Assembly: GCA_003956705.1 (NCBI GenBank)
Contig: QZCP01000297.1
Span: 1-57,556, forward strand
Direction of reading: 5' to 3'
Length of the DNA: 57,556 bases
Source: Brevipalpus yothersi
Lineage: Eukaryota > Arthropoda > Arachnida > Trombidiformes > Tenuipalpidae
Under the pieces are notes generated by a model. That model was not told the DNA's origin and did no database searches. It saw only the letters and a list, made by a program, of their open reading frames with translations. Made by a program: the position numbers and the translations under genes. Shown here one piece after another: positions 45,698 to 57,502 of this stretch (the first letter of the stretch is position 1; every line of letters starts with the position of its first letter).

Positions 45698-46759
45698 TTA
45701 GTCATCTTTCGTTTCTTTAGAGGAGGTATCAGTTTTCTTTTGTATCAATTTAGCTCCGCCATAGCCAAGAAATGCAGAGGCAAGAGCAGTCCCAACAGCA
45801 ACTTTAAGCCCAAAAATCGCACCAACTGGGCCACCAACGCAGGAACTGAGCATTGCACAGGTAACAGGTATCATGGCTTTCTTAATTTTTGCCGCCTTAA
45901 TTATGGACACATGATTAGTAATCCAGAAGAGACATGATAAAAATGAAACTCACCTTAGAGAGCTCTGCTACGCCCATGTTCACTTCAGCAAGAGTATTTT
46001 CAACATTTGACTCAATTGTATCAACAGTTTCTCCTTGTGCCTGCAATAAATGACGATGAGTAAATCCATTGTTCATTTTAATGATATTTGAATTAGTGCT
46101 ACTTACTCTGACTAGATCAGTAAAACTCAAAAAGGTTTCATTTAAATCTTGCAAGTTGCGTTGCAATTGGAGATATGACTCACACATTAATTTTCGAGTT
46201 CTCAAATCGTCCTCTTGTTTTTGTACATTTATGAGTGTTTGATTATCATTCGGAATAGAGTTTAATTCGGATTTTGGTACTTGTTCATCCACTGGTATCA
46301 CAGAATTAGATAGCACACCATGATCGACATATTGAGAAAACGAATTTTTGGCATCATCAATCTGTGTTTCCAGAGTGCTAATCATGTTAAGAAGAGATTT
46401 AGCCTCATTCGGATCATTTGGGACAACTAAAGCTTTAAAATCATGCAGATCCTTGTTCAGGAGATCCAATTTTTTGAGAGTTCCAATGGCTTGCATCGTT
46501 TCTCTTCTCAAATGAACAGCGTCTTTATCTTTCTCTAACTGGGAATATGAATTATTTCGTTGCAATAAATAGGATCAACACAGAGAAATTAGCTTCTCAA
46601 TCATCAAAACAAATCAGTCAATCAATTTTTTCTTACCTTTTCAAGACGTTTTTGATGATCTGACAATTTATCAATAAGACTCTTGGCAGCTCCTTGAAAA
46701 TCGCTAATACGTTTCTTGATCAACATAACGGATGCTACTTTTTGAGGTTTATCAACCAT
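45698..46759 (-). CDS. STX17: Syntaxin-17, autophagosomal SNARE
   Basis: Four exons, 46759-46637, 46538-46107, 46040-45954 and 45895-45698, all joining in phase 0, give 279 aa (human 302). Introns are 58-98 nt. An N-terminal helical region precedes the Qa-SNARE helix (about 155-218): NLQDLNETFLSFTDLVR|AQ, then GETVDTIESNVENTLAEVNM. The Gln in AQGE is the zero-layer residue, and the exon junction falls one codon before it. Then come two hydrophobic segments rich in Gly, CVGGPVGAIFGLKVAVGTAL and ASAFLGYGG, the glycine-zipper hairpin typical of STX17, and a Lys/Thr/Asp tail. It drives autophagosome-lysosome fusion with SNAP29 and VAMP. It is head-to-head with flotillin-1. Confidence 0.93.
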
Positions 46760-47231
46760 TTTGGATGATGAGATCTGAAATTCTGTAGCCACAAAAAGTA
46801 AAAAAATTAACGATTTTTATTATCTCTTCCACCACTATTAGTCATTCATTCATTCATGCTTTTTAACAAGAATGTTGTTGTTGTTGTTGATAAACTTTGT
46901 ATTTAAACCAAAACAAAATCAGCTGTTACTTTCAGATACTGAATCCTGGACACGAATCCTGCTTTGTCGCGCCCTTCACTTCACTTCGAATCGATCGATT
47001 TTTTTTCTAGAACTGTTCTAGGGAACAGATATTGTGAAATAGAAATTGGTGCGATGATAGGCCAATATCGGGTGAATTAATTTGTGTGCAAAATTTTCGA
47101 TGATTTTTGATACAATGTGATAGCTGTTTTTAAAAGAGTGATGATAATTAACGTGTTGTAATTCCGTCTCAACTTTTCTTTAATTGTGTGTGAACCGTTA
47201 AAAAGTCCAATTTTCATCCAGACCCATAGCA
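46760..47231. promoter_or_regulatory. Head-to-head promoter region STX17 / FLOT1
   Basis: 472 bp between two divergent ATGs. A GTT-rich patch (TGTTGTTGTTGTTG near 46874) and a purine/pyrimidine mix are visible; no named motif. Both leaders and a probable shared bidirectional promoter fit in it. Confidence 0.45.
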
Positions 47232-48632
47232 ATGCCTTGGTGTGTGAACTGTGGTCCTAATGAAGCCCTGATAGTTTCGGGCTGCTGTCATGGCCGACCT
47301 CATATTGTGAATGGAGGTCGTGTATTTATATGGCCTGGTATACAGAAAATTCAACGAATTTCACTCAACACTCTTACACTGACCATTGAATCGCCTCATA
47401 TATATGCCAAAAATGGGGTTCCTATATCGGTGACTGGTGTAGCCCAGGTGAAAGTGGAGGGACGCAATGCTGATATGCTGAGAAATGCATGTCAACAATT
47501 TTTGGGCAAATCGGAGCAAGAAATAGCCAATATAATGCGCGAAACTTTGGAAGGACATCAACGAATGAAAATCGCTGAGAATACTGTTGAAGATATTTAT
47601 AAAAATCGAAAAAGATTTTCCAAAAATGTTTTCGATTCAGCTTCATCCGATCTTGTATCAATGGGCTTCACTGTAGTTTCTTACACCATAAAAGATATAA
47701 GTGATAATGAAGAATATCTCAAATCATTGGGACTAGCTCGAACTGCCCAGGTGAAGAAAGAAGCGCGAGTTGGTGAAGCGGTGGCAAGAAAGGATGCTGC
47801 AATAGCTGAGGCCAAGGCGGAAGAGGAAAAGATGGAAGAAAAGTATAAGAATGATACGGCAATTGCAAAAGCTCTGTTTGAATTTGAAAAGCAAAAGGCA
47901 GAATATGATAAAGAAGTGTCAAGCAAGGAAGCTTTCTCCAAATTGTCTTACGATCTGCAGGCAGCAAGCACCCGAGTCTCAATTGTGGAGCAAATGATGA
48001 AAACTAAGAGGATCGAAAAAGAACAAGAAGTTGCAATACAAATAGAAGAGGAAAAGCGAATGGCCAAAGAACTGGAAGCAACAATAAGAGAGCCCGCTAA
48101 AGCGGAAAAGTACAAAATCGAAGAACTTTCCAAAAGTCTGAGAGAGTAAGTATATTTAGGAAGTTTGATAATTTAAGATGCTAATGATTGAAAATTTTTT
48201 TCTCCCAGAAAAATTCAACTAGAAGCTGAAGCTGAAGCTTTTGCTATCAAAGAGAAAGCAACGGCAGAGGCAGAGATAATTGGATTGAAAGCAAAAGCTG
48301 AAACTGACCAATTGGCCAAGAAAGCAGATGCATTCAAAACTTATGACCATGCTTCCAAAGTAGAAATGATGTTGGAATATTTGCCAAAGTTTGCTGCTGA
48401 ATGTGCTGCTCCATTGGCACAAACCGATAGGATCAAGCTTATATCAACTGGTGATGGTCCGATTGGTGCAAGTAAAATGGTTGGAGAAGTTCTTGAGATT
48501 ATGAATAATACGTTCCATACAGTTTTTAAGTTGGCTGAAATAGAAAGAACAGAAAATGTTAGACAACCAGGATCCTCTCAGGGCACTCGATCTTTCTCCA
48601 GATATGCTTCCGCTTTGGGATCGACTCATTGA
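47232..48632 (+). CDS. FLOT1: Flotillin-1
   Basis: Two exons, 47232-48145 and 48209-48632, joined in frame (GA|A) across a 63-nt intron, give 445 aa (human FLOT1 427). N-terminal SPFH/Band-7 domain: CGPNEALIVSGCC, QRISLNTLTLTIESPHIYAK, GVPISVTGVAQVKVEGRNAD, ETLEGHQRMKIAENTVEDIY and SSDLVSMGFTVVSYTIKDIS. A long coiled coil rich in Ala/Glu/Lys (about 190-340) includes AEAEAFAIKEKATAEAEII, followed by the conserved C-terminal region with GEVLEIMN. Flotillins form membrane-microdomain scaffolds at plasma membrane and endosomes. The wording is closer to FLOT1 than FLOT2. Cysteines near the N-terminus are candidate palmitoylation sites. Confidence 0.93.
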
Positions 48633-49935
48633 TGAATTTTTTCATCCATCAATTATGCTGAATGCTTATTACTCGAAACATTTGAGCTCTGTGCTAGGAG
48701 CTTCCAACATTATGTCTCTCTTCATGATTCGTGCTGAAAAAAGTAACAATTCCGGACTCAAAAAAGATCTACATCCTTCAACTCATTCTTTCTCGGACTT
48801 AACTGAATCTCTTCATTGTGAACTGGACCTGAACTGAAGGTTGCTTTTTAACTTATAAATCCTCTTACAATAATTTGTCTATCAAAATTCATAATAGGCC
48901 ATCTTTTTGTGGAAATTTTCAATTATTTTCTCATCGAATCTTGAATGTTTGATTTGATACTTGGATTTTGTATTTTTTATTTCATGAGGTCCAACGAATG
49001 TCATAAAAAGCATTTAAATCATTTATTTGTGATAATTTTCTCCAAAATTATTCTCAAAGTTCAATCAAATTGGGAATTTTGTCGATTGATTTTCCGGATA
49101 TAAGTTTAAATACGAGTTGTAACGCACTAATTTAGGTCGAGTATTGCCTTCGTAAGACTGTAATCGAACTTTGAAATCCACTCAAGTATCATGTTGAGTA
49201 TCATCAGAATTTCCATTTTTGAATGAGTGTAGCCCATGATTTAAAATATCAGTCATTGCAGGGACGAAAACAATTGCTATTCTTCATACTGTTATTCTAC
49301 AAAATTTCTTAGGGTTTTGTCGAAGCATGTGCAAAAACAATTTTTATTGCCTCATCAGCTTAGATTTAAAATTTTGAGAAGAACGTAGGAATTTATAAGA
49401 ATTTTTGAAAAGTTCACAGTAGTGAGCTTTGAGACTGAATAATTAGCAAAAAATATCACCCAAAAATGAAGATGAAACACTTCCTCATTGACTGGTATGA
49501 AAGCATCCAGAAAGTTGAAGGCCAAGTGTGGAAAATTATGATTTTTCACCCATCAAATAAAATATTCCTCAGGAGCGAGACAATTACTTTGATACCGAAT
49601 CGTTCCAAGGATTGAGTGGAAGAATTTTATTTTTAGATGAAAAGTGTTCTCAAGAGCGGCTCGAGTTGAAAGAGATGAAAGTGAAACCAGAGCAATGAAA
49701 ATTCAATGTTAAACTGATCTGAATCAGTGCCAATCTAGGCTTTTTGTGTGTAGCCTTTCCGTGCGGAAGGAGAGAAGTCATGATTTGAGATGCTGAAGTG
49801 TGTTAACTTTGTCCTATACCAAGTTAACAAACACTCATAAGAAAAGACAGGATCATGAAGACACCCAAAAATGCGAAGAAATATTCCTTACTTAAGTACC
49901 GAGAGAAGCAAAATTTCCACATCTTGTAACATATC

Positions 49936-49995
<60 letters not shown>

Positions 49996-50377
49996 ACATA
50001 CACAGATCGGAGGCTGTGTTTTTTCTTCTCCCTTGAATGCTCCAGTTTGCATCTCTTTCACTCGAAAGACTTTTCTGCAAACGTACAGAGAGAATCATTT
50101 ACGTACCAAAGGCGTCGTTCTGTGGAAAAAATAAGTATTATTGTATAATTAATCATCGAATTTTTTCGAAACTCATAATTGCTCCTTCAACTTGATTTCA
50201 ACTCTTCCACTTTCTCTCTCCCTCTCTCTTCCTCTTCCGAGAGTAAAGTTTTCTTTGCAACTTCCAATCAGAGTTCTCTGGCTTCTTTCTCGGAACAACG
50301 TTAATCTTTTTCACTCTCGAGTGCTCGGTGTATGTGTGTGTTGAGAATTCTTAATTAACAACTTTCTAGATCCAAAA
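48633..50377. other. Intergenic region with a (CT)n tract
   Basis: 1.7 kb with no supported gene. The flotillin 3' UTR occupies the beginning. A 50-bp (CT)n lies at 49941-49990. CT-rich DNA and an acceptor-like TTTCTAG directly before the filamin-like ATG (50378) suggest a 5' UTR intron there. Confidence 0.4.
49941..49990. repeat. (CT)n tract, 50 bp
   Basis: Uninterrupted CT repeat about 390 bp upstream of the filamin-like start codon, on the coding strand of that gene. Confidence 0.97.
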
Positions 50378-50968
50378 ATGGCTACTAGGTTGAATCCTAA
50401 AGATTTGAGTGCCGTTGGTGCTGGAGTTGATCAAAGTATAACTGGACAATTGACCAAGTTTATTGTTCGCGGTGTTAAAGGACAAGTTGAAAAATTGGGG
50501 GTCACAATCGATGGACCTGCTCAGCCATCAGCAATGAAGACTCCATTGGATGATGGAAATATTGAAGTGTCCTACACACCATCATTACCGGGTGAATATT
50601 CGGTGGAAGTGACCATTGAGGGTAAGCCAATCAAAGGAAGTCCATACAAGGTTGAAGTTATCGGTGAAAAAGATCCCAAACTTGAGCGTGTATCTCGTGT
50701 CCATGTGGCCGGAAAAGGTATCATGATCGGCAAAAGTTGTTATCCTAATGAATTTTGGATTGATGGTCGAGATGCGGCTATAGCTGCCAGCTTAACGGTA
50801 CACATGAAAAATCCACCGAGAGCATCAAGTGGCCTCAAGATCAACGATATGGGAGATGGTACATACAAGTGTGTCTACAAGCCAACCAATTCTGGTCTAT
50901 ACATAATTGATATCAAAGTTGAAGGAATCCATGTGCCTGGAAGTCCATTTTATGTACGGATAATGTGA
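50378..50968 (+). CDS. Small filamin-like protein with two Ig-FLN repeats
   Basis: Single exon, 196 aa, ATG context AAAAATGG. Two filamin (ABP280) Ig-like repeats: about 10-97 (SAVGAGVDQSITGQLTKFIV, GNIEVSYTPSLPGEYSVEVT, GSPYKVEVIGE) and about 105-196 (VHVAGKGIMIGKSCYPNEFW, GDGTYKCVYKPTNSGLYIID, GSPFYVRIM). There is no actin-binding CH domain, and the repeat count is far below the 20-plus of filamins. It may be a dedicated two-repeat protein (as occurs in some arthropods and nematodes) that binds partners through the repeats, or a duplicated C-terminal fragment of a filamin. The gene lacks introns in the coding part. No break is visible. Confidence 0.88.
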   Translation: MATRLNPKDLSAVGAGVDQSITGQLTKFIVRGVKGQVEKLGVTIDGPAQPSAMKTPLDDGNIEVSYTPSLPGEYSVEVTIEGKPIKGSPYKVEVIGEKDPKLERVSRVHVAGKGIMIGKSCYPNEFWIDGRDAAIAASLTVHMKNPPRASSGLKINDMGDGTYKCVYKPTNSGLYIIDIKVEGIHVPGSPFYVRIM

Positions 50969-51928
50969 TCATGATCGTGTTTGCCATCGCTCAAGTTGTT
51001 CGATGTGGTCCTTCGTTTATTCTTTTTGCTGATTTAATCTCTTTTTTTTGGCTAATCAATGGATTCATCGGGAGCATATAACTTATCAAAAGTGAATATT
51101 TATATACATATAACTTCTTCTTCCAAAATATGCTATGTGTGTGTGTATGTATGTGTACGAAATTAACTACGAATCACTTCTCAAATCACTGCCATTGTTT
51201 TTCTTCAAAATTATAGCTCCAATAATTCAATTTCGATCCGCTTTCCACTGATTTGAGCCGAAAAAAAAATTTGAATTCAACATTTTTTTTCTTCCCTCAT
51301 CATCAATCTTCGATATTTTGTCTTTTTCCCTTCAACTATCCTTTGCCTCCAAAATCGCTGCATCTCATGCATCTCCATCATCATTTTATTACTCCAATTA
51401 TGATTATCGTTCTCCTGCCTCCAAGATTATCTCACTAAAATCATTTTTCACCTTCTCATCATCTTCTTCCTTTTCTCTCTCTCTCTCTCCTCTCATTTTC
51501 CTTTTGTTTTTGCTCGATAAATTTTCCCTTCCTCCAGATTCAAACTCAAGCCAGCTACAGCATCTCTATCTTTTTCTCTCTTTTTTTCTTCTGAATTGAA
51601 AATTTATCACATCATGATACTCACCGGTTATCTCTACAACACTATTATTATTACTATTATTATATTTTGCTGCTGGTTGGTAAAATTATTCAGTATGATA
51701 TTTGCTTCCATTTTTCTTCATTCATATTCATGGATAATCTTCTTCGGCCAAGTTTATTTGACTTTCTCTCGAATTTTTTCTTCATCAAGTTGCTCCAAAA
51801 AGTTCATTTGAACAGAAAATTAGTCATTCCTGATCTTATGTATTGGGAATTGAGAAAGTGAAAAAATTCACTACGACTTCGTGAAAATATTGCTTACCTG
51901 GTCAATTCAGCTTATCATAAATACACAT

Positions 51929-51934
<6 letters not shown>

Positions 51935-51987
<53 letters not shown>
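51935..51987. repeat. (GA)n tract, 53 bp
   Basis: Uninterrupted GA repeat in the gene-free region after the filamin-like gene. Confidence 0.97.
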
Positions 51988-51989
<2 letters not shown>

Positions 51990-52344
51990 TAAGACACTCA
52001 CTGATAACGAAGCTTTGCTCAACTAACGGTATCATCAGACAGTTGATTCAGACTTCCGTGGATATCAAATAATGTGATTTACCTTCAATTCGAGATAGAG
52101 AAACTTGAAAATTTTTTGACCACCGACTGGGCTAGCCATAAGTCTCTCTATCACTTTTTTTTCTCTCTCTCTCTCTCTTTCTCTTTAGCATAAGAAAGGA
52201 AGTATCAAGCTGACCAACAAGATTGATAGATGAAGTCAATTATTGTCTTGATTATGAATCAATTTAAGTGAATCTCAAAAAATTGGATCATATTCCGAAA
52301 GATTCACTTCACAGGTGATCAACTCTATCATCTGCCCGCATGCA

Positions 52345-52346
<2 letters not shown>

Positions 52347-52393
<47 letters not shown>
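52347..52393. repeat. (TC)n tract, 47 bp
   Basis: Uninterrupted TC repeat, 0.35 kb from the GA tract at 51935; the two are of opposite polarity and could pair as a long inverted repeat. Confidence 0.95.
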
Positions 52394-52396
<3 letters not shown>

Positions 52397-54351
52397 CACT
52401 CGATTCATTGACTTTCATACCCATCTAACGTGCAAAAGTGAACTCATTTCGCCCACCTTACTGATAATCAGGACTCGCGTAAGTGCACTTTACTTGCTTC
52501 ACTTTTTCGGAGATGCATTGCATGGGCGAGACTTTCGCAACACATTTTTCCAGTCAAAAAAGAAGCTTCAAATCTCTCAATCTCTTGGTGCGCACCAATA
52601 GTATATCGTGCGTAAGTGCTGATCAGTACAAATATCAATACATATATACATTCACACACAGTGAGAGTTAAAATATTAGCAATTGAGAAAAATTCTATCC
52701 CTCTCTCTTTCTCTCTTTTGATCACTTTTACATGGCGTGACATCAACTTGAGTGAATCTCATCACTTTTACTTGAAAAATTAGATCGAATTTTCGAGATT
52801 TCTCCAAACCCAACTACCTGATCAGTGGATGAATGTGTGTGTGTGTGTATGTGTGCGATTAGTTAGACAAACCTCTTGTGTACATATCACCTTTTGACAC
52901 GAGATTCACTTGAATTCAAGGGGATTTTTAAACTACATACTACTGTACAAGAACAACAATATTATTGAATGCACGCTGAGCTGGACTTAACACGAACCCT
53001 CAACAGTGCGCAATAATGTGTCGCTTAAATTATGGAACATTCACTTGACACAATCATGCCTCACAGATTAGTTGAATTCAATAATTAATCATGGATAGTT
53101 GAGAGAGGAAGAGAGAGAAGGATTATTGCAATCAGTGTATCAATAAAATTAATAAATTTAAAATCAGCTCTTTTTTGCTGATTATTTTGAGCACATTAGA
53201 TTTTCAAAGTTGAAAGAGGCAATAAAGAAAATAAGCCATAGCGTGCTCATGTTTGTGTGTAAAGAAGTGACAAGATTTGTAAGTTGAAAGGTGAATCAAT
53301 TTTGTGTGATTTCAAATGGAAGAGCCAAGAAATGAAAAAATCCTAGGTCAAGTGCCAACACACAAAACTTGTCACTTTTAAACGAAAGATTAGTGAGCCG
53401 TAATCGGTCTATTGGACATTGTCCGTGCCCTTCTCGTGTGAACCAAATGGTTGATCGATATTGGCCATCGAGATAGGGTTATTTCAACATCTTGTTTGGA
53501 GCTGTTTGCATTAGAAAATTCACTGGATAAATTTGTTTCGATTCAAAAGACCTTTAAGAAACTTCAACCAAGATGAAGACGGAGAGAGAGAAAAAATAGA
53601 AGAGATCCCGTTAGAAAGGAGAGAGAGAGAGAAAGCGATGAGAGAACGAAGATGAAGACGATGAAGATGAAGATGAAGAGCCAAGATGCGCGCGTGCTAA
53701 GGTTTGTCGATATTGGGTTAGGTTAGGACCGGTTTAGAACTTCGATCTTTCGGGAGACAGAAGAAGAGAGAAGATAGAGAAAGAGAGAGAGAGAGAGAGC
53801 AAATGATCGATGCCGGTGACATAATTTTTACCTGATATCAGTTTGCGGTGTGTTTTTGTGAGTGATACATTTACTTTGGTGAGTAAGCTTTACATATTTA
53901 TCATTTGAAATCGAAATTTTATGTTCTTTTGTTGTTGTTGCTTGATAGATTGACGTTGATACAGAATATCAGCACCTCACACGTGTGTTCAACAAGTGAT
54001 ATATTCAATATACTCAATATACACTCAACATAGTGTATGCGTTAAGTGATTCCTTGTGGGTGATCTTTTGGCTCGGTATTCCAGTGAATTTTTGAGAATT
54101 TGTTCATCATTCCTAACATTCTCAGAATTGTGGATATAAATCACAAATTTTATTAATTTTTCAACTTAATTATTTGATAGTATATCGATAGTGTATCGAT
54201 TGAGCGATTGTGTTTAGCCACTCGTGTTCCGAGTTTTTCTATTCTTATCACCCATCAAAGCGATTCTCTTTGGTGGTACAGCCGGAAGTTTGGAAGTTAC
54301 TTTTTCAAACACTCTTTCCGGTGTCCAGTGAACAATATCACCACCATCAAT

Positions 54352-54655
54352 ATGATTTATTTTGATTCTCATGTAACTTTTTATCTCATCACCATCATAT
54401 GTACGCTGAATATTTTTCAAAATGTTGCTCATGCCTCCATCGATACGGAATCTGACAGTCCATTCAAGGAGGGAATACATAACGGTAAATTTGTCATCTA
54501 CGATCATCTAGATCGTCAAATGGTTGAATCATCCATCGATCAGATGATTGCCGATGAAGATGATAGCTCATATCCTATGTATACCAAAGTATTGCCTGAT
54601 TTCAAGCTCAAGGATACACAATCTGTTCACGATTCACCGAATTCGGCAGCAAAAA
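54352..54655 (+). CDS. First coding exon of a secreted protein (unknown)
   Basis: The ATG at 54352 opens MIYFDSHVTFYLITIICTLN, a signal-peptide-like stretch with likely cleavage after AHA (about residue 28). An acidic, Ser/Asp-rich chain follows (IDTESDSPFKEG, HNGKFVIYDHLDRQMVESSI, DEDDSSYPMYTKVLPDFKLK). The exon ends at a strong GTAAGT donor (54656) with one base left over. The next exon was not found in the remaining 2.9 kb and may lie beyond the window or in a long intron. I recognise no family. An upstream in-frame ATG at 54223 may be part of the leader. Confidence 0.5.
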
Positions 54656-55775
54656 GTAAGTTTTTCACCCCAAAAAAACAAACTACTCAAATGTTTAGTG
54701 TTTTAGAGTATTTACCCTTTTTTCCCTCTTTACTAAGCAAAAACATTCATTTCGTCGAATGTTATTCGCAATTCTCAATTTTCACTTTCAAACGTCAAAC
54801 ACACAAGTTTATTGACGTCTGATAACGAATATATTCTGTTATTGTTGAACATCATCAATATATATATATTTGCTTATATATGTACAGATTATGTAATGTA
54901 GTTTGAATGAGAGACAAGTTTTTAGTAGGAGTTGAGTGAAATTCTTAGCATGCAATCATACATGTGAATCTATCTATCTAGGATGAGTGAGAAGAATTCT
55001 TTTTATTCTTGCCGTTCTTATTTCTCCTTCTCGTACGAACTTAATCTTCTGATAACAATAATTCACCCTCTTCCTACACATTGTTTGGGCAGCGAGAGAT
55101 TTTCAATGCTAGCAAATTTCAATCATACACCCCTCCTACTAGCAACAAGGGCTAAGCCCACTTGGCCCATGATACATTTGAATCAATCATGAGAAAATGC
55201 CATTCATTCTGGCCCACGATCTTATCGACACACACAAACAAGTGAACCATTTTCAAGTACAGCCACCATAGTAAAGTGTTTATATCCATTCATACACACG
55301 TAAACAGAGCCTCTTGTTAGTTAACATACATGAGCTAAATCAATCGAATAGCATTGAATCGAGGTGTAAGAAAAAATAATCTCAACAAGCGTCTGGGTTG
55401 GGGATGAGAGAGAGAGGGAAAATATCTGTGTGTTAAGAAGTCATTCATTCCTAGAAAGAGAGTGAATCCAAACCAATAATAGCTATTTATATATTCACAT
55501 GTTCACGAAACACGATTCGAGAAGAGCATGAAGAAGAGGAATGATACATATACAACATGATGATGAGCAATTGATGAGCCAAAATTTTGCAATATTCAGG
55601 AGAACTGAGAGCAAACTTCTTATCCATTTTTTTGCCTCTCGAGCGAGAAAAAATTATGACTGATTATTGGTATAGTTTCATTGCTATTTTTTCTGACGTT
55701 TCAATATTGAATTTGAACTTTCACTTCGAATAACTAAACGAATTACACAACCAAAAGTAATCATTTGGAATTTTT

Positions 55776-55780
<5 letters not shown>

Positions 55781-55809
<29 letters not shown>
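55781..55809. repeat. (TC)n tract, 29 bp
   Basis: Short perfect TC run downstream of the secreted-protein first exon. Confidence 0.9.
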
Positions 55810-55817
<8 letters not shown>

Positions 55818-57499
55818 ACAAACCTACATATTATTTTCTACTTTCACATTGATTAACTATCTTCGAAAGTGAACGAATTTTTCCAGCCACTCATACGTAT
55901 ATGACACATATCCTTCCCTCTTAGAATGACATGTCAAAAGAAATTCAGCAGATTATTTTTCGAATAGAAAACTTCGAAATCTTCGTGGGTGTTCAGGATA
56001 TATATCTCCTATCTATTTCATGAAGGCTAATGTGTATGATGCTTATGATGATGATAATGGTATATGATTTTCGGTTGGCATATACTGATACTTCTGGATT
56101 CCTTTTGAAATCTCATGAAGTGAGCGTTAAAAAGTAAGAAACAAAAAAGATGACAATAAGAATGAGTCGGCTTTAGAGCTTGATCAAGAAAAAAAGATTC
56201 TTCTCTCTCTCTCTCTCGATTATGAACAAAAAAAGGATGATTATGATGTTCCAAGTGTTTATGTGTGAGTGTATGTTTCATCTCCTAATATGATATGCCC
56301 TCATTGATGATGCTAATAATCACAGGAATTTGTGTGTGTGTATATGAGTATGAAAAAGTTAGTAGAATGGAGAAAAAAATTTCTTCCTATTATTTCGAAA
56401 TCCTTCACACATTAATGAATCTCTTTTTCCTAATCGAATGATGATGATAATGATAAACCTCATAAAAGGTTCATGATTTACACAATAGTGGTTCACAATC
56501 ACTATTGTGATCACCCATAAATATATATATTTATATGTATAACAAAAACTTTTATTGGTCAACTTAAAATTTGGCCAATTTCATATGGTCACTTTTGAGT
56601 TTCTCTCTATCCATCTCGGCGGTCCAATATCTATATCTGTCGTCAGGGAATCAATAACCGAATATTGGTAATCAAATCGTACAGTAAGTTGACCACTCAA
56701 TTGGCCATCTCGTGAGCTTCTTTCTCTCAATCATTTTGAGTCTGAAAAAAGATTTTTTCTTCTCTCTCTCTCACACACACACACTTATAAAACTGCTCGA
56801 AACATCCAAAATATGTGTGTGCGTATATGTAATGTACACTCATATTCACTTTTGGGTATTGAAAATTATTCTCTCACTTGATTACATCTCTTGCCAAGTA
56901 GTCCAAAAAGCCGACGAACGGAAAAGAACCCAATTTTGGCTAATAACGACAAATAAACTGGCCTGCAGTGGTGACCTGAACAGATTTACCGATGCATATC
57001 ACATACACACACACATACACACAAAACCCTATCCAATCTGATCTTGTGGCATCATGTTCACTTTTCTGGTCACAATCTATCTCTCTCTTCTTCTCTCTTC
57101 TGTTGCCAGTTCTTTCCATGTCGTTCTTGATCTTGCTCATCTTTTGCGCCATCAACTTCCAATTGGATCCTTAAATCTCTTATGTCTTCATTTCTCTTTC
57201 TTCTTCTGTATGCATCGGTGATGTCTCCAATTATACTTACACTTCTCTCTTTCTCTTTCTCTTTCTCTCAACGATACGTTGACTTGTAATTCTTGATCTT
57301 TTTCGTTCTCTCATCGCCTTAAGTGATGCTGGCATCAGTTGGACCGGCCGAAGAGAGAGAGAGAGAGTGAATATTTAGTTACGTTGCTGGAAGCATTGAA
57401 AAACTTTTGCCTTCAATTGCCTTCGAGTGATGATGATGGAGAAAGAGAAGAAAATCGGTTAACTTTATCAGAAGTCAAAAAGTTTTTTCGTAAAGCTTA

Positions 57500-57502
<3 letters not shown>

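Larger units (their letters stand above)
50969..54351. other. Long intergenic/leader region with repeats
   Basis: 3.4 kb without a supported coding exon. Two dinucleotide tracts lie at 51935-51987 (GA) and 52347-52393 (TC). GA-rich DNA lies at about 53582-53636 and 53758-53800, just before the secreted-protein gene. A leader intron of 70 nt is plausible at 53879-53948 (donor GTGAGT, acceptor TTGATAG). Confidence 0.4.

Noticed and set aside
48556..48837. 93-codon plus-strand ORF overlapping the end of flotillin-1
   Set aside because: It is in another frame over a conserved flotillin C-terminus and has no domain; probably chance.
53716..53728. TTAGG-like arthropod telomere motif
   Set aside because: Only about two copies, inside ordinary gene-bearing DNA; too short to be a telomere or an interstitial block.
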